From: Beijerinckiaceae bacterium
GTDB taxonomy: Bacteria > Pseudomonadota > Alphaproteobacteria > Rhizobiales > Beijerinckiaceae
Assembly: GCA_025458025.1 (NCBI GenBank)
Contig: JALOTF010000011.1
Location: forward strand, 1 to 46,085
Direction of reading: 5' to 3'
Length of the DNA: 46,085 bases
Shown here: positions 26,125-34,583 of the stretch, piece after piece
Position numbering within the stretch: position 1 is the stretch's first letter
Layout of the letters: each line of letters starts with the position of its first letter
Made by a program: the position numbers and the translations under genes
Notes under the pieces: model-generated
What the model saw: the letters and a program-made list of their open reading frames with translations, nothing else
Databases searched by the model: none
Told to the model about the DNA's origin: nothing

Positions 26125-27137
26125 AGCGGATCGAGTTGCGCCAGCGGGAACGGGCCGAACCGCATGCGCCCGTTCTCGAAGACCAGCGCGATCGGCATGC
26201 CCTGCCCGCCACCGAGGCGCCCCAGCAGGCCGGAGAGCTGGATGCCCATGCGCCGTGTCACGCCGCTGACCATCTGGTCGATTCCCCGCGCGCGGCCCTG
26301 AAGATTGCCTTCAAGCCGCCTTTCGGCATCAAGCCCCAGCACGCCGGAGAGATCGACCAGCGCCTGCCCCTTGGTGGCCTTGGCGAGCACCACGCGAGCC
26401 TGCCCGCGCGCCAGCCGCCAGGCTTCGAGGCTCTCCTCGATGCGGCGCGTGGGATCGAGCAGCAGGCCCGGTGCGGTCGCCTGCAATTCCAGCGTCATCG
26501 GTTCGGGGCTTCCCACGAACCGATCGATGAAGGGATGGGTGACATCCCCGAGCCGGAACACGAAATCGCTGCCAGGCTTGTCGCCGGGCGAGCGACGGAG
26601 ATGGACGGAGAAATCTTTCGCACTCACGCGCTCATCCGGCGTATCGCCCTTGCCAACCATGGCGACGGGCTGGATGACTTCCACCGACAGTTCGGAAAAG
26701 CCGGCCGCTCCGCCGCGGAAGCTCGCGCGCGCCGTCTGCCAGTTCAGCGTCACCTCGCGCTCGGGGTCGATGCGCATGGTCAACGGCGCTTCCAGCAGCG
26801 CGATATAATGACCGGGCGACGTGATGCGCCCGTGGATTGTGAGCCCGCCGAGCGTGGCCGCGCGCGTGAGGCCGTTCGGACCTTTCTCGATCACTTGCGG
26901 CTTCGCGCAGTTCAGCTGGAGCCGGAACGGATAGCCGGTGATCGAGCGCTCGGGGCACACCCAGTCACGCCCGCGCATCGCTTCGCGCGCGATGAACCCG
27001 TCCATTACCTCGCCCACACGGTTGGCCCCGAAGGCCCAGATGCCGGACCAGAGTGCAACAAAAAGCGCGAGGATGCCGAAGGGCAGATACAGACCAAGAC
27101 GCGAGAAGCGCGAGGGGGAAGGGGCGGGCATGCTCAT
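26118..27137 (-). CDS. DUF2125 family membrane-anchored protein
   Basis: Protein of 339 residues with one N-terminal hydrophobic anchor (LGLYLPFGILALFVALWSGI, about residues 14-33) and a long beta-rich periplasmic region. YPFRLQLNC and the repeated beta-strand pattern fit DUF2125, a family of unknown function mainly in Alphaproteobacteria. The ATG at 27137 has AGGGA eight bases upstream. It overlaps tyrA by seven bases tail to tail and is divergent from the ChaC-like gene 82 bases away. No function can be assigned. The pattern of strands resembles lipid-transfer or AsmA-like proteins, but that is only an impression. Confidence 0.85.
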   Translation of the reverse strand: MSMPAPSPSRFSRLGLYLPFGILALFVALWSGIWAFGANRVGEVMDGFIAREAMRGRDWVCPERSITGYPFRLQLNCAKPQVIEKGPNGLTRAATLGGLTIHGRITSPGHYIALLEAPLTMRIDPEREVTLNWQTARASFRGGAAGFSELSVEVIQPVAMVGKGDTPDERVSAKDFSVHLRRSPGDKPGSDFVFRLGDVTHPFIDRFVGSPEPMTLELQATAPGLLLDPTRRIEESLEAWRLARGQARVVLAKATKGQALVDLSGVLGLDAERRLEGNLQGRARGIDQMVSGVTRRMGIQLSGLLGRLGGGQGMPIALVFENGRMRFGPFPLAQLDPLY

Positions 27138-27219
27138 GAAGGTTTCCCTGGGTTGTTCCTTGCGCAAGGCGGCGAAATCCGCGAGAAGCGGGATATTCCC
27201 GCCCCCTGCCCGAAAAACC

Positions 27220-27813
27220 ATGTCGAAGCCCGAGCCCGTTGCGGATAGCGCCAGAAAACGCCGATCGTCAATCGCCGGCCCCTTGCCGCCCGACAGCGAT
27301 TTCTGGGTCTTCGGCTATGCCTCCCTGATGTGGAAGCCCGGCTTCGAATTCGAGGAGCAGCAGCGGGGAATCCTGCGCGGGTTTCATCGCTCGCTCTGTG
27401 TCTATTCCAATCGCCATCGCGGCACGGCCGAAAAACCCGGTCTCGTGATGGGGCTGGATCGCGGCGGATCCTGCCGGGGCATGGCCTTCCGCATCGCGCG
27501 AGAAAAGGTCGAGGCCACCCACGCCTACCTCACCGAGCGAGAACAGATGAATCGCGTCTATTTCGAGGTCTTCCCCTCGGTGACGCTTGATGATGGCCGG
27601 AAGATCCGCGCGCTGGCCTATGTGGTGGATCGCAGCCATGTGCAATATGCGGGTCGGCTGGCGCAGGCCGAGATCATCCGCCTCATCGAGCAGGGGCAAG
27701 GCCAATCCGGCGCCTGCCGCGATTATGTGCTGAACACGCTGCGCTCCATGGCCGAGATGGGCCTGACCGATCACGCGCTAGATTGGCTGGAGGCCGCCTT
27801 ATCCGCGCGATAA
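27220..27813 (+). CDS. ChaC-like gamma-glutamylcyclotransferase
   Basis: Protein of 197 residues in the glutathione-specific gamma-glutamylcyclotransferase (ChaC) family, which cleaves glutathione to 5-oxoproline and Cys-Gly. The fold signature is VFGYASLMWKPGF (substrate loop, residues 30-42), and the catalytic glutamate lies in YLTEREQ (E108 by pattern). VYSNRHRG and AYVVDRSH also match. It shares 43 bases of coding sequence with the oppositely oriented plsC, an unusually long tail-to-tail overlap. It may help turn over glutathione, as gloB elsewhere in the window also uses it. Confidence 0.9.
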   Translation: MSKPEPVADSARKRRSSIAGPLPPDSDFWVFGYASLMWKPGFEFEEQQRGILRGFHRSLCVYSNRHRGTAEKPGLVMGLDRGGSCRGMAFRIAREKVEATHAYLTEREQMNRVYFEVFPSVTLDDGRKIRALAYVVDRSHVQYAGRLAQAEIIRLIEQGQGQSGACRDYVLNTLRSMAEMGLTDHALDWLEAALSAR

Positions 27814-28532
27814 CCGGCTTCCGCCGCGAGGCGAACCGAAGTGCTTTCCACCTCGTCCTTCATCCGCTCGAAGAAGACCTCGCCATCAAGGCCCGCCGGA
27901 ATCGGCGGCAGGAATTCCACGATGATCCGGCGCGGGAAATGCAGCAGGGTGTTGCGCGGCCAGGCGAGGCCGGAAACCATGCCAACCGGCTGGCAAGGCA
28001 CATCCCCAAGGGATTCATAGATGCGCGCGACGCCGTAACGATAGGCCGGGGGCGCGCCGACCTTCTTGCGTGTGCCTTCCGGGAAAATGAGGATGTGCCG
28101 CCCCTGCTTGGTGGCCCGGCGCACACCTTCAGCCATGGCGGTCAGTGCCTTGGCTCGGTCACCCCGATTGATCGGAACCTGCCCCGCCTTCAGCAGATGC
28201 CATCCGAAGAGCGGCAGCCAGATCAGCTCACGCTTCAGGATGTAGGTCGGCTTGGGGTAGAATAGCACGATCGCCATGGTCTCCCAGGCGCTCTGATGTT
28301 TCGCCGCCACCAGAACCGGGCCGCGTACCACATTTTCCTCGCCACGGATTTCCACGCGCGAGCCCACGATCAACTCGTGCAGAAAGAGCCCTCCCGCACC
28401 CCACCACCGCGCGAAAGTCAGCATCGCCTGTTGTGGCAGCACCCACCCCACCATGGCCATGATGAACCAGAGTGTGCAATGCGAGTAATAGGCGACCTGG
28501 AACAGGGCGGAACGGAGGATGATGAGAGCCAT
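27771..28532 (-). CDS. plsC: 1-acyl-sn-glycerol-3-phosphate acyltransferase (PlsC)
   Basis: Membrane-bound acyltransferase of 253 residues that adds the second fatty acid to lysophosphatidic acid to make phosphatidic acid. The acyltransferase box is KHQSAWE (H79, E84), an H-x4-E version of the usual H-x4-D, which I believe also occurs in other proteobacterial PlsC. The second box is FPEGTRKK, with KRELIWLPLFGW and VPINRGD between them. Two N-terminal hydrophobic segments fit the family. The start is the ATG at 28532. It is the last gene of the ftsE-ftsX-ydcF-plsC run, 71 bases after ydcF. Confidence 0.93.
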   Translation of the reverse strand: MALIILRSALFQVAYYSHCTLWFIMAMVGWVLPQQAMLTFARWWGAGGLFLHELIVGSRVEIRGEENVVRGPVLVAAKHQSAWETMAIVLFYPKPTYILKRELIWLPLFGWHLLKAGQVPINRGDRAKALTAMAEGVRRATKQGRHILIFPEGTRKKVGAPPAYRYGVARIYESLGDVPCQPVGMVSGLAWPRNTLLHFPRRIIVEFLPPIPAGLDGEVFFERMKDEVESTSVRLAAEAGYRADKAASSQSSA

Positions 28533-28603
28533 GCGGCGAATGTTATCCTTTGATCGCCCCTCTTGCCAAAGACAGGAGGCCCGAACAAGCCCAATTGGCC
28601 GGC

Positions 28604-29200
28604 CTATGAGGCGGAAACAGCAGCCCTGAGCCATGCTGCGAGGAATTTCGTGTATTCCGCCGCAAGCAACCGTAGAAGTACCGGCTCGCGCCACCAATCT
28701 TCGAGACGCGAGCGATCCGGCACCACCGGATAGGGTTCGATCACGACACCCGGCAGCACCTCCGCGAATTCCAGCCGGGCGCGCGGCATGTGATAGCTCG
28801 CGGTGACCAGCAAGATGCTGCGGAACGCGTTCTGGCGCACCCATTGCGCGCTTTCCCGCGCATTCTCGATGGTGTTGCGCGCCCGGAAATCGAGATCGAT
28901 GCAGCAATCGAAGGCCAGTTCATGCCCCGGCCAGGTGCGGCGCAGCTGTTCCATCGTCACCTGCGCGTTCACGCCGGAAATCAGCAGGCGGCGGGCATGC
29001 CCGGCTTCGAGCAGGCGGATGCCATCCTCGATGCGATCTGCCCCGCCGGTGAGCACGATGATGCCATCCGCGCGCGCATTCGCGGGCGTTCGCGGGGCAT
29101 CCAGCGTTTCGACAAAGATCACCAGCCCCGCGAGCCAGCCGAATGTCGCGAGCAAACCCATCCAGAACATCGATCGCAAGGCGCGGCCGATGCCCGTCAT
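28604..29200 (-). CDS. YdcF family protein (DUF218)
   Basis: Membrane-anchored protein of 198 residues: one N-terminal hydrophobic segment (about 10-30), then the DUF218 domain with IIVLTGGADRIEDGIRLLEAG, LLISGVN, and NTIENARESAQWV, SILLVTASYHMPRA. These are the nucleotide-like fold motifs of YdcF/SanA-type proteins, associated with cell envelope functions in enterobacteria but of unproven reaction. The ATG overlaps the ftsX stop (ATGA), so it is coupled to the division gene pair upstream. Confidence 0.88.
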   Translation of the reverse strand: MTGIGRALRSMFWMGLLATFGWLAGLVIFVETLDAPRTPANARADGIIVLTGGADRIEDGIRLLEAGHARRLLISGVNAQVTMEQLRRTWPGHELAFDCCIDLDFRARNTIENARESAQWVRQNAFRSILLVTASYHMPRARLEFAEVLPGVVIEPYPVVPDRSRLEDWWREPVLLRLLAAEYTKFLAAWLRAAVSAS

Positions 29201-30231
29201 TGCGCCTGCTCCATGCCTCGCAGCGTGCGATAGACCGTGACGCGCGAGACAATGCCCGTCACCACCGCCACCAGCACCCCGATGACCAGCACGGAGAGGT
29301 ATCCCGAGACCGGCAGGCTGAAACGGCCAAACAGCGCCTCCACCTGCTCCAGCGCGGAGACCTGCGAGACGCGCCCGAACACCAGCCCGCCGAGCACGAA
29401 AAAGACCGAGGCAGCGACAGCTCCCGCTGCCCCGCCCTTGAGGCCAAGGCGCAGGAAATGCCCCTGGAACTGCCGGGCGATATAGGAATCCTCCGCCCCC
29501 ACGAGATGCAACACATCAATGATCTGCGCCGTGCCCGCCATGGCCCCACGCGTGGCGAAAGCCACCGCCAAAGCCGTCGCCATCAGCACAAGGGTGAGGA
29601 TCATCAGCCCAATGCCCACGAGGGTATCCGCCATCGCCTTCAGGCGGCTGAGCCAGAGCTTATGATCATCGAGCAGCGCATTCGGCACCCGTTCCGCCAG
29701 AGCCGTGCGCAAGCCGGCGAGATCCGGCGCGGCCCCGCCCGCAAGACGCAGCACGATGAGCCTCGGCACGGGGAGATCACCAAGGTCGAGCCCGGTGCCG
29801 AGCCAAGGTTCGAGCAGCTTATCGCCCTCTCGGCGATCCATCACGCGCACATCCTCGATGACGCGCTGGCGGCGCGCGAGATCGGCGGCAGCAGCCACAT
29901 CCGCTTCGAGATTGCGCCCGGGCGAGGGGCGAACCTGAATGGTCATCTCGCGGGCAATGGCGCGCGACCAGTCGCGGGAGGCATCGGCCACGAGATGCAC
30001 CGCCCCAGCCGTGAGGCCGGCGAGGAAGGTCATGATCGCGATGACGAGCATCAGCGCGGCACCGGAGCGCGATTTCGCCGGGAGAACCGGCGCGAGCACG
30101 CGATCCCGCGGGATGAGCAGCGGCTTCAGCGCGAGGCTCTGCACAGATTTCAGCGTTGGAGCCAGCCGCGCCCGGAGCGTGCCGAGCCGCGCAGCAAGGG
30201 TCGGCGCAGAGGGCGGCTCAGTCGTAGACAT
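29197..30231 (-). CDS. ftsX: Cell division protein FtsX
   Basis: Inner-membrane permease-like subunit (344 residues) of FtsEX, which links the divisome to peptidoglycan hydrolase activation. A basic, Pro-rich cytoplasmic N-terminus precedes membrane segment 1 (LMLVIAIMTFLAGLTAGAV), a periplasmic loop of about 130 residues, then three C-terminal segments (IGLMILTLVLMATALAVAF onward). IIDVLHLVGAEDSYIARQF is the conserved cytoplasmic loop. Its start overlaps the ftsE end by 14 bases and its stop overlaps ydcF by four. FtsX evolves fast, so the periplasmic part is poorly conserved as expected. Confidence 0.93.
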   Translation of the reverse strand: MSTTEPPSAPTLAARLGTLRARLAPTLKSVQSLALKPLLIPRDRVLAPVLPAKSRSGAALMLVIAIMTFLAGLTAGAVHLVADASRDWSRAIAREMTIQVRPSPGRNLEADVAAAADLARRQRVIEDVRVMDRREGDKLLEPWLGTGLDLGDLPVPRLIVLRLAGGAAPDLAGLRTALAERVPNALLDDHKLWLSRLKAMADTLVGIGLMILTLVLMATALAVAFATRGAMAGTAQIIDVLHLVGAEDSYIARQFQGHFLRLGLKGGAAGAVAASVFFVLGGLVFGRVSQVSALEQVEALFGRFSLPVSGYLSVLVIGVLVAVVTGIVSRVTVYRTLRGMEQAQ

Positions 30232-30943
30232 GCAACTGGCCTTCGGCGAGCACGAGGCGGCGCGCGTCGATCATGTCCATCAGCGCGAGATCATGGGTCG
30301 CAATCACCACCGCGGTGCCGGATTTGTTGAGTTCGATGAACAACCGCAGCAGGCGCCGTGCGAGGCCAGGATCGACGTTGCCGGTCGGCTCATCCGCGAG
30401 AAGCAAGGCCGGCTGGGCGATCAGCGCCCGCGCAATGGCTGCGCGCTGCTTTTCCCCGCCGGAGAGGATGACCGGCGGCACGTGCATGCGATCGCCCAGA
30501 CCCACCCAGCGCAGGAGTTCGATCACCTCGGCGCGATAGCTTGCCTCATCGCGGCCCTGCACAAGCAAAGGCAAGGCCACGTTCTCATAGGTCGTGAGGT
30601 GGTCGAGTAGCCGGAAATCCTGGAACACGATACCGATCTTACGGCGAAGGCGCGCGAGTTCCGCCTGGCTGTGCTGGCTCACATTCTCACCGAAAAGGGT
30701 CACCCGGCCGCGCGTGGGCTTCAGGGTCTGCATCACCAGCTTCAGCAAGGTGGTCTTGCCCGCGCCGGATGGCCCGGTCAGAAACTGGAAGCTCTGCGGG
30801 GGAATGGCGAAGTCGATATCGCGCAGGATCTCCGGGCCGATGCCGTAGCGCAGACCGACATTCTCGAAACGCACGAGATCGGGCTCGGCCAATTCAGGCC
30901 AGAGCGGGAGGGTGCCCTCATCTCTTTCCGCGAAATTCGCCAC
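30218..30943 (-). CDS. ftsE: Cell division ATP-binding protein FtsE
   Basis: ABC-type ATPase (241 residues) partnering FtsX. Walker A is GPSGAGKTT, the Q-loop is IVFQDFRLL, the signature is LSGGEKQRAAIARAL, Walker B is LLLADEPTGNVDP and the switch histidine is in VVIATHDL. VRFENVGLRYG is the usual FtsE opening. The longest frame begins at a GTG at 30943, giving about 23 extra residues before this. No ribosome binding site is clear there or at the in-frame GTG of VRFENV (30874), so the start is uncertain. It overlaps ftsX by 14 bases and is divergent from the zinc-ribbon gene. Confidence 0.94.
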   Translation of the reverse strand: MANFAERDEGTLPLWPELAEPDLVRFENVGLRYGIGPEILRDIDFAIPPQSFQFLTGPSGAGKTTLLKLVMQTLKPTRGRVTLFGENVSQHSQAELARLRRKIGIVFQDFRLLDHLTTYENVALPLLVQGRDEASYRAEVIELLRWVGLGDRMHVPPVILSGGEKQRAAIARALIAQPALLLADEPTGNVDPGLARRLLRLFIELNKSGTAVVIATHDLALMDMIDARRLVLAEGQLHVYD

Positions 30944-31041
30944 TGGTTTTACCGGCCCTTAACTATCCGTGGTGAGAGATAGCAGCGTGGCACGCCTGTC
31001 GTGAACCCCTTGGACCGGGCCTGAGCGGAAGAACCCTCGCG

Positions 31042-32076
31042 ATGATGCGCATTCGCTGCCCGAACTGCGATTCAACCCACGAAGTTCCCCCTTCCGTGCT
31101 GGAAGGAAAGCCGCGCAAGGTGCGCTGCGCTTCCTGTCGCACGGTGTTTGAGGCCCGGGCCGAAAGTGATTCGCCTCCCGCGAAGCCCACCATCGCGCCC
31201 GCGATTCCTCCTGCCTCCGCAGCCATCGCCGGCGGCGCAGCGACCAGCTTCGCCCTGCCCGACAGCGACGACGCGTTGATCGGCGATGCCGGGCTGACAG
31301 CCGCGGAAGCCGCACCCGAGCCCGGTGAAGCTACGTTCGCCGCAGCAGAAGATCCCGGCTTCGACATGGAAGCCGCGATGGGGCAGGACGATCTCGACGC
31401 GCTTTTCGCCGATGATGCGCCCGCAACAGGCCAGCCCGAGCCGGTCGCGATGGCCGCGCCGCCAGCCGCACCGGAAGAGGCGACCGATCCGCTCGGAGAT
31501 GGGCAGGACGCCGCGAAAATCGCCGCAACCCTCGCCGCCGCCAGTGCGGCAGCCGCTGCCGCCGCGAGCGAAGACGAGCCGAAGCTGCGGAAGCGCAGCC
31601 CGCATGCGAAGCCCGCCAGGAGCAGCTTCCGCATCGGCCCGGCGCTGGGTGTCGTCGCCGCCACCGGCATCGGCACGCTGGTGGGCCTCACGGTCTTCCG
31701 GCACGAAACCGTGCGCATCGCGCCCTCCTTCGCGCCCTATTTCGAGATGATGGGCCTGGAGGTGAACTCGACCGGCCTCGAAATCCGCGAGGTGCGCAGC
31801 TATGTCGTGATGGAAGACCACCGCGAGATGCTCGAAATCTCCGGCCATATCTTCAACATCACGCGCACACGCCAGAATGTGCCGGTCATCCGGCTCTCGC
31901 TGCACAATGCCGAGGGCCAGCAGATCTATGTCTGGACGGGTGCCGCCGATAATGCCGAACTGGCCGCGGGCGAGAAGACCCAGTTCCGCCGCCGCCTCGC
32001 AAGCCCACCGAAAGAGGCGACACAAGTGATGGTGCGCTTTGTGGCCAGAGACGATATCGTCGCTGCCATTCGCTGA
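31042..32076 (+). CDS. MJ0042-type zinc-ribbon membrane protein
   Basis: Protein of 344 residues. The N-terminal finger has two CxxC pairs, C6-C9 (CPNC) and C29-C32 (CASC), with KVRCASCRTVFE typical of the MJ0042 family finger. A long Ala/Pro/Asp/Glu-rich linker (about 40-190) leads to one membrane segment (about 198-218). A C-terminal beta-rich domain (about 225-344) contains LEISGHIFNITRTRQNVPVI, similar to DUF3426-type extracytoplasmic domains. So the zinc ribbon would face the cytoplasm and the last domain the periplasm. The function is unknown. It is divergent from ftsE and followed 55 bases later by hpt. Confidence 0.86.
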   Translation: MMRIRCPNCDSTHEVPPSVLEGKPRKVRCASCRTVFEARAESDSPPAKPTIAPAIPPASAAIAGGAATSFALPDSDDALIGDAGLTAAEAAPEPGEATFAAAEDPGFDMEAAMGQDDLDALFADDAPATGQPEPVAMAAPPAAPEEATDPLGDGQDAAKIAATLAAASAAAAAAASEDEPKLRKRSPHAKPARSSFRIGPALGVVAATGIGTLVGLTVFRHETVRIAPSFAPYFEMMGLEVNSTGLEIREVRSYVVMEDHREMLEISGHIFNITRTRQNVPVIRLSLHNAEGQQIYVWTGAADNAELAAGEKTQFRRRLASPPKEATQVMVRFVARDDIVAAIR

Positions 32077-32131
32077 TACCCAACACGCATCCGAACGGCG
32101 CCATCGCCTTCGGCAAAGGCAGGAACCCGCC

Positions 32132-32701
32132 TTGACCGCTCAAGCCAAGCCCGACCACGTGACCATCGACAATTATCGCATCCGCGTGCTGTTCGCCGAG
32201 GATGCCATTGCGAAGCGCAACCGCGAACTCGCCGCCGAGATTGTGAAGGCGGCACCACAAAACCTGCTGGTAATCGCCATCCTGCGCGGCAGCTTCATCT
32301 TCGCGGCCGATCTCGTGCGTCAGTTGCACGAGGCGGGGCTCGCACCCTCCATCGAGTTCATGCAGCTCGCGAGCTACCATTCCGGTATGGTTTCTTCCGG
32401 GCAGGTGACGGTGGTTAAGGATATCGACAACGCGGTGGATGACCGCGACGTGCTGCTGATCGACGACATCCTGGAATCAGGCCGCACGCTGGCCTTCGCG
32501 AAGGATCTGCTCATCGCGCGCGGCGCGCGGCGCGTGCTCACGGCGGTGCTCGTAGAAAAGCCGATGAAGCGCGCGGTGCAGTTCGAGGCAGATTTTGTGG
32601 GTTTCGATGCCCCCGACCACTTTCTGGTGGGCTACGGGATGGACGTGGCGCACCAGTTGCGGCAATTGCCGTTCATAGGGGTGGTGGAAGGCGAAGCCTG
32701 A
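32132..32701 (+). CDS. hpt: Hypoxanthine phosphoribosyltransferase
   Basis: Type I phosphoribosyltransferase of 189 residues that salvages hypoxanthine (and guanine) to IMP/GMP using PRPP. The PRPP loop is VLLIDDILESGRTL, the N-terminal LVIAILRGSFIFAADL holds the diphosphate-contact loop, and MQLASYHSG and FVGYGMD fit the family. The best start is a TTG at 32132: AGGAA lies six bases upstream and the protein then begins at the usual place. Longer frames upstream have no family-like sequence. It follows the zinc-ribbon gene and precedes a response regulator by 12 bases, probably one operon. Confidence 0.93.
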   Translation: MTAQAKPDHVTIDNYRIRVLFAEDAIAKRNRELAAEIVKAAPQNLLVIAILRGSFIFAADLVRQLHEAGLAPSIEFMQLASYHSGMVSSGQVTVVKDIDNAVDDRDVLLIDDILESGRTLAFAKDLLIARGARRVLTAVLVEKPMKRAVQFEADFVGFDAPDHFLVGYGMDVAHQLRQLPFIGVVEGEA

Positions 32702-32713
32702 AGGTCTGTCGGG

Positions 32714-33091
32714 ATGGTGCGCATTCTTCTGGTGGATGATGATGAGGCGGTTCGCACGCCTCTGGCCCGCGCGCTGGCGCTGGATGGCCATGCCGTGACC
32801 GAAGCGAGCGACGGCGCGCATGCGCTCGAAACCTTCACCGAGGACGAGGTGGGGTTCGACATGATGGTCAGCGACATTCGCATGCCGGTGATGGATGGCA
32901 TCCAGCTGGCGCTCGCGGTCGCCGCGAAACGCCCCGGTTTCCCCATCGTACTGATGACCGGCTATGCCGAGCAGCGCGAGCGCGCAAAGGAACTCGACGG
33001 GCTGGTTGATGATGTGCTCATCAAGCCCTTCCCGCTGGGTGAATTCCGCCGGATCGTAAGCGAGGTCATCGCGCGGCGCATTCCCGGCTGA
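32714..33091 (+). CDS. Single-domain response regulator (CpdR-like)
   Basis: Receiver-only protein of 125 residues with no output domain. The acidic pocket is D8-D10 (LVDDDE), the phospho-accepting aspartate is D54 (VSDIRMPVMDG), the conserved Thr is T82 (LMTGYAEQRERA) and the lysine is K104 (LIKPFPLGEF). MTGYAEQRERA resembles CpdR-type receivers of Alphaproteobacteria, which control ClpXP proteolysis in the cell cycle, but I am not certain of that subtype, so no symbol is given. It lies directly after hpt and ends three bases from the convergent tspO. Confidence 0.88.
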   Translation: MVRILLVDDDEAVRTPLARALALDGHAVTEASDGAHALETFTEDEVGFDMMVSDIRMPVMDGIQLALAVAAKRPGFPIVLMTGYAEQRERAKELDGLVDDVLIKPFPLGEFRRIVSEVIARRIPG

Positions 33092-33094
33092 GGC

Positions 33095-33628
33095 TCACGC
33101 GCCCGGATTGAGCCAGACGATCGTCGCGTTGAGCACCGTCGCGAAGGTCACCCACGCGAAATAGGGATAGAGCGCAATGCCCGCCGCGCGGTCGAGCCGT
33201 TGGAAATAACGGATCGTGATGCCGATCGCGATCAGCATCGCGCTCGACACGACCAGCCCGCCCAGTGGCGAACGCAGGCCGAAAAACACGTAGGACCAGC
33301 CGACATTCAGCAGCATCTGGCCGAGATAGGCGAGGATGGCCATGCCCTTCGGTCCGGCTTCCGACCGAAGCCGCAGGATGCGCCAGAAAGCAACGGCCAT
33401 CAGCGCATACAGGAACGTCCAGGCAATCGGGAAAGCGAGATCCGGCGGGTTGAAGAACGGCTTCTGCAGGGTGCGATACCAGCCCACCATGCCCACAGCC
33501 GTAAAAAGCTGGCCCAGCACGCTCGCGAACAGCGAGGGCAGCACGGAGACCGGCAGCAGGACAATGCCCCGCAGCGACATGGCCGGATGAATGGCGGGCG
33601 AGGCAGACGAGGAGGACGGGCTTTGCAT
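33095..33628 (-). CDS. TspO/MBR family protein
   Basis: Integral membrane protein of 177 residues with five hydrophobic segments, the TspO/peripheral benzodiazepine receptor fold. GWYRTLQKPFFNPPDLAFPI and AWTFLYALMAVAFW are the diagnostic segments after helix 1, and the later LNVGWSYVFFGLRSP and YFAWVTFATVLNATIVWLN match helices 3-5. Bacterial TspO binds porphyrins and acts in tetrapyrrole and stress control. The N-terminus has an extra Ser/Ala-rich stretch of about 18 residues, and a second ATG at MSLRGI is possible. It is two bases downstream of the EamA transporter gene on the same strand. Confidence 0.92.
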   Translation of the reverse strand: MQSPSSSSASPAIHPAMSLRGIVLLPVSVLPSLFASVLGQLFTAVGMVGWYRTLQKPFFNPPDLAFPIAWTFLYALMAVAFWRILRLRSEAGPKGMAILAYLGQMLLNVGWSYVFFGLRSPLGGLVVSSAMLIAIGITIRYFQRLDRAAGIALYPYFAWVTFATVLNATIVWLNPGA

Positions 33629-33630
33629 CG

Positions 33631-34536
33631 TCAGGAATTCCTTGCCTGTTCACGGGCTGGCCGGGCGGATCGCGTCGCCAGATAAACACCAAAAGCCGTC
33701 AGCACCATGAATCCGATCTGCAGAACGGTGAGTGTTTCGCCGAACATCAGGTAAGCCTCGATCGCCGCGGTTGGCGGGATGAGGTAGATGAGTGCTGCCA
33801 CCTTCGATACCGCGCCGCGCCGGATCATCATCAGCATCAGGCCAATGGCGCCGAGCGACAAGGGGATGACCGACCAGGCCAGAGCCGCCCAGGTTTCCCA
33901 GCGGTTCTCGAACCGCAGGGGTTCCAGCAGCAGCGCGAACGGCAGCAGAAAGAGAAACGCGCCAGCATATTGCAGGCTGGAGACCACGCGCAAATCACCC
34001 GAGGCGATATAGCGCTTCTGGTAGAAGGTGCCGAGCGTGACACCCACCATGCCGATGACGTTGATGAGCACCGGCCCGGCCAGACTTTCGAGCGCGCCCA
34101 CCGATAGGCCCGCCAGTTTCGGCGCAATCACGCCCATCACACCGAAAAACCCGATAACAATCCCGGTGATCTGAAGCGCACCAATCCGCTCGCCGGCGAG
34201 CCGCGCCGAGAGCGCCGCTGTCATCAGCGGCTGGATGGCCGCGATCAGCGCGGAGATGCCAACGGGCAAACCACGCGCCACGGCCCACCACACGCCGCCA
34301 AGATAGATGGCGTGCAGCAGCACGCCGCTCAGCATGCCATGGCCATAAGCGAGGCGGGTTTTCGGCCATTGCGCCCGGAAGGCGAGCGCGATCATCGCTG
34401 TGAGCACGAAGGCGCAAGCGAAGCGGATGACCAGAAAAAACAGGGGATCGGCATAGGCCGCCGCATATTTCGCGACGATCCAGCCGGTGGACCAGATGAG
34501 GACGAAGAGCGCCGGCGCGACCGTGACAAGCGACAT
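33631..34536 (-). CDS. EamA-family (DMT superfamily) transporter
   Basis: Ten-helix membrane protein of 301 residues with two EamA repeats: LFVLIWSTGWIVAKYAA with FLVIRFACAFVLTAMIALAF in the first, and SVIPLSLGAIGLMLMMIRRG with AALIYLIPPTAAIEAYLMFG in the second. The motif IPPTAAIEAYLMFGE near the end is classic for the family. The start ATG at 34536 is preceded by GAGGTG. The substrate is unknown. It is upstream of tspO with only two bases between, so they are probably co-transcribed. It differs clearly from the other EamA gene at 17520. Confidence 0.88.
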   Translation of the reverse strand: MSLVTVAPALFVLIWSTGWIVAKYAAAYADPLFFLVIRFACAFVLTAMIALAFRAQWPKTRLAYGHGMLSGVLLHAIYLGGVWWAVARGLPVGISALIAAIQPLMTAALSARLAGERIGALQITGIVIGFFGVMGVIAPKLAGLSVGALESLAGPVLINVIGMVGVTLGTFYQKRYIASGDLRVVSSLQYAGAFLFLLPFALLLEPLRFENRWETWAALAWSVIPLSLGAIGLMLMMIRRGAVSKVAALIYLIPPTAAIEAYLMFGETLTVLQIGFMVLTAFGVYLATRSARPAREQARNS

Positions 34537-34583
34537 GGCACCTCGTGTAGAGGAAGCGCGCCGGCAAGGGAATGGCCGCTGAA

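Noticed and set aside
28280-28310. PlsC active-site change H-x4-E instead of H-x4-D as a sign of inactivity
   Set aside because: I believe the H-x4-E form is known in other proteobacterial PlsC proteins, and the rest of the site is intact.
23085-30979. The same 13-mer CCGTGGTGAGAGA at 23085-23097 and 30967-30979, both in divergent intergenic gaps
   Set aside because: Several repeated 13-mers are expected by chance in 46 kb, and no longer context is shared.
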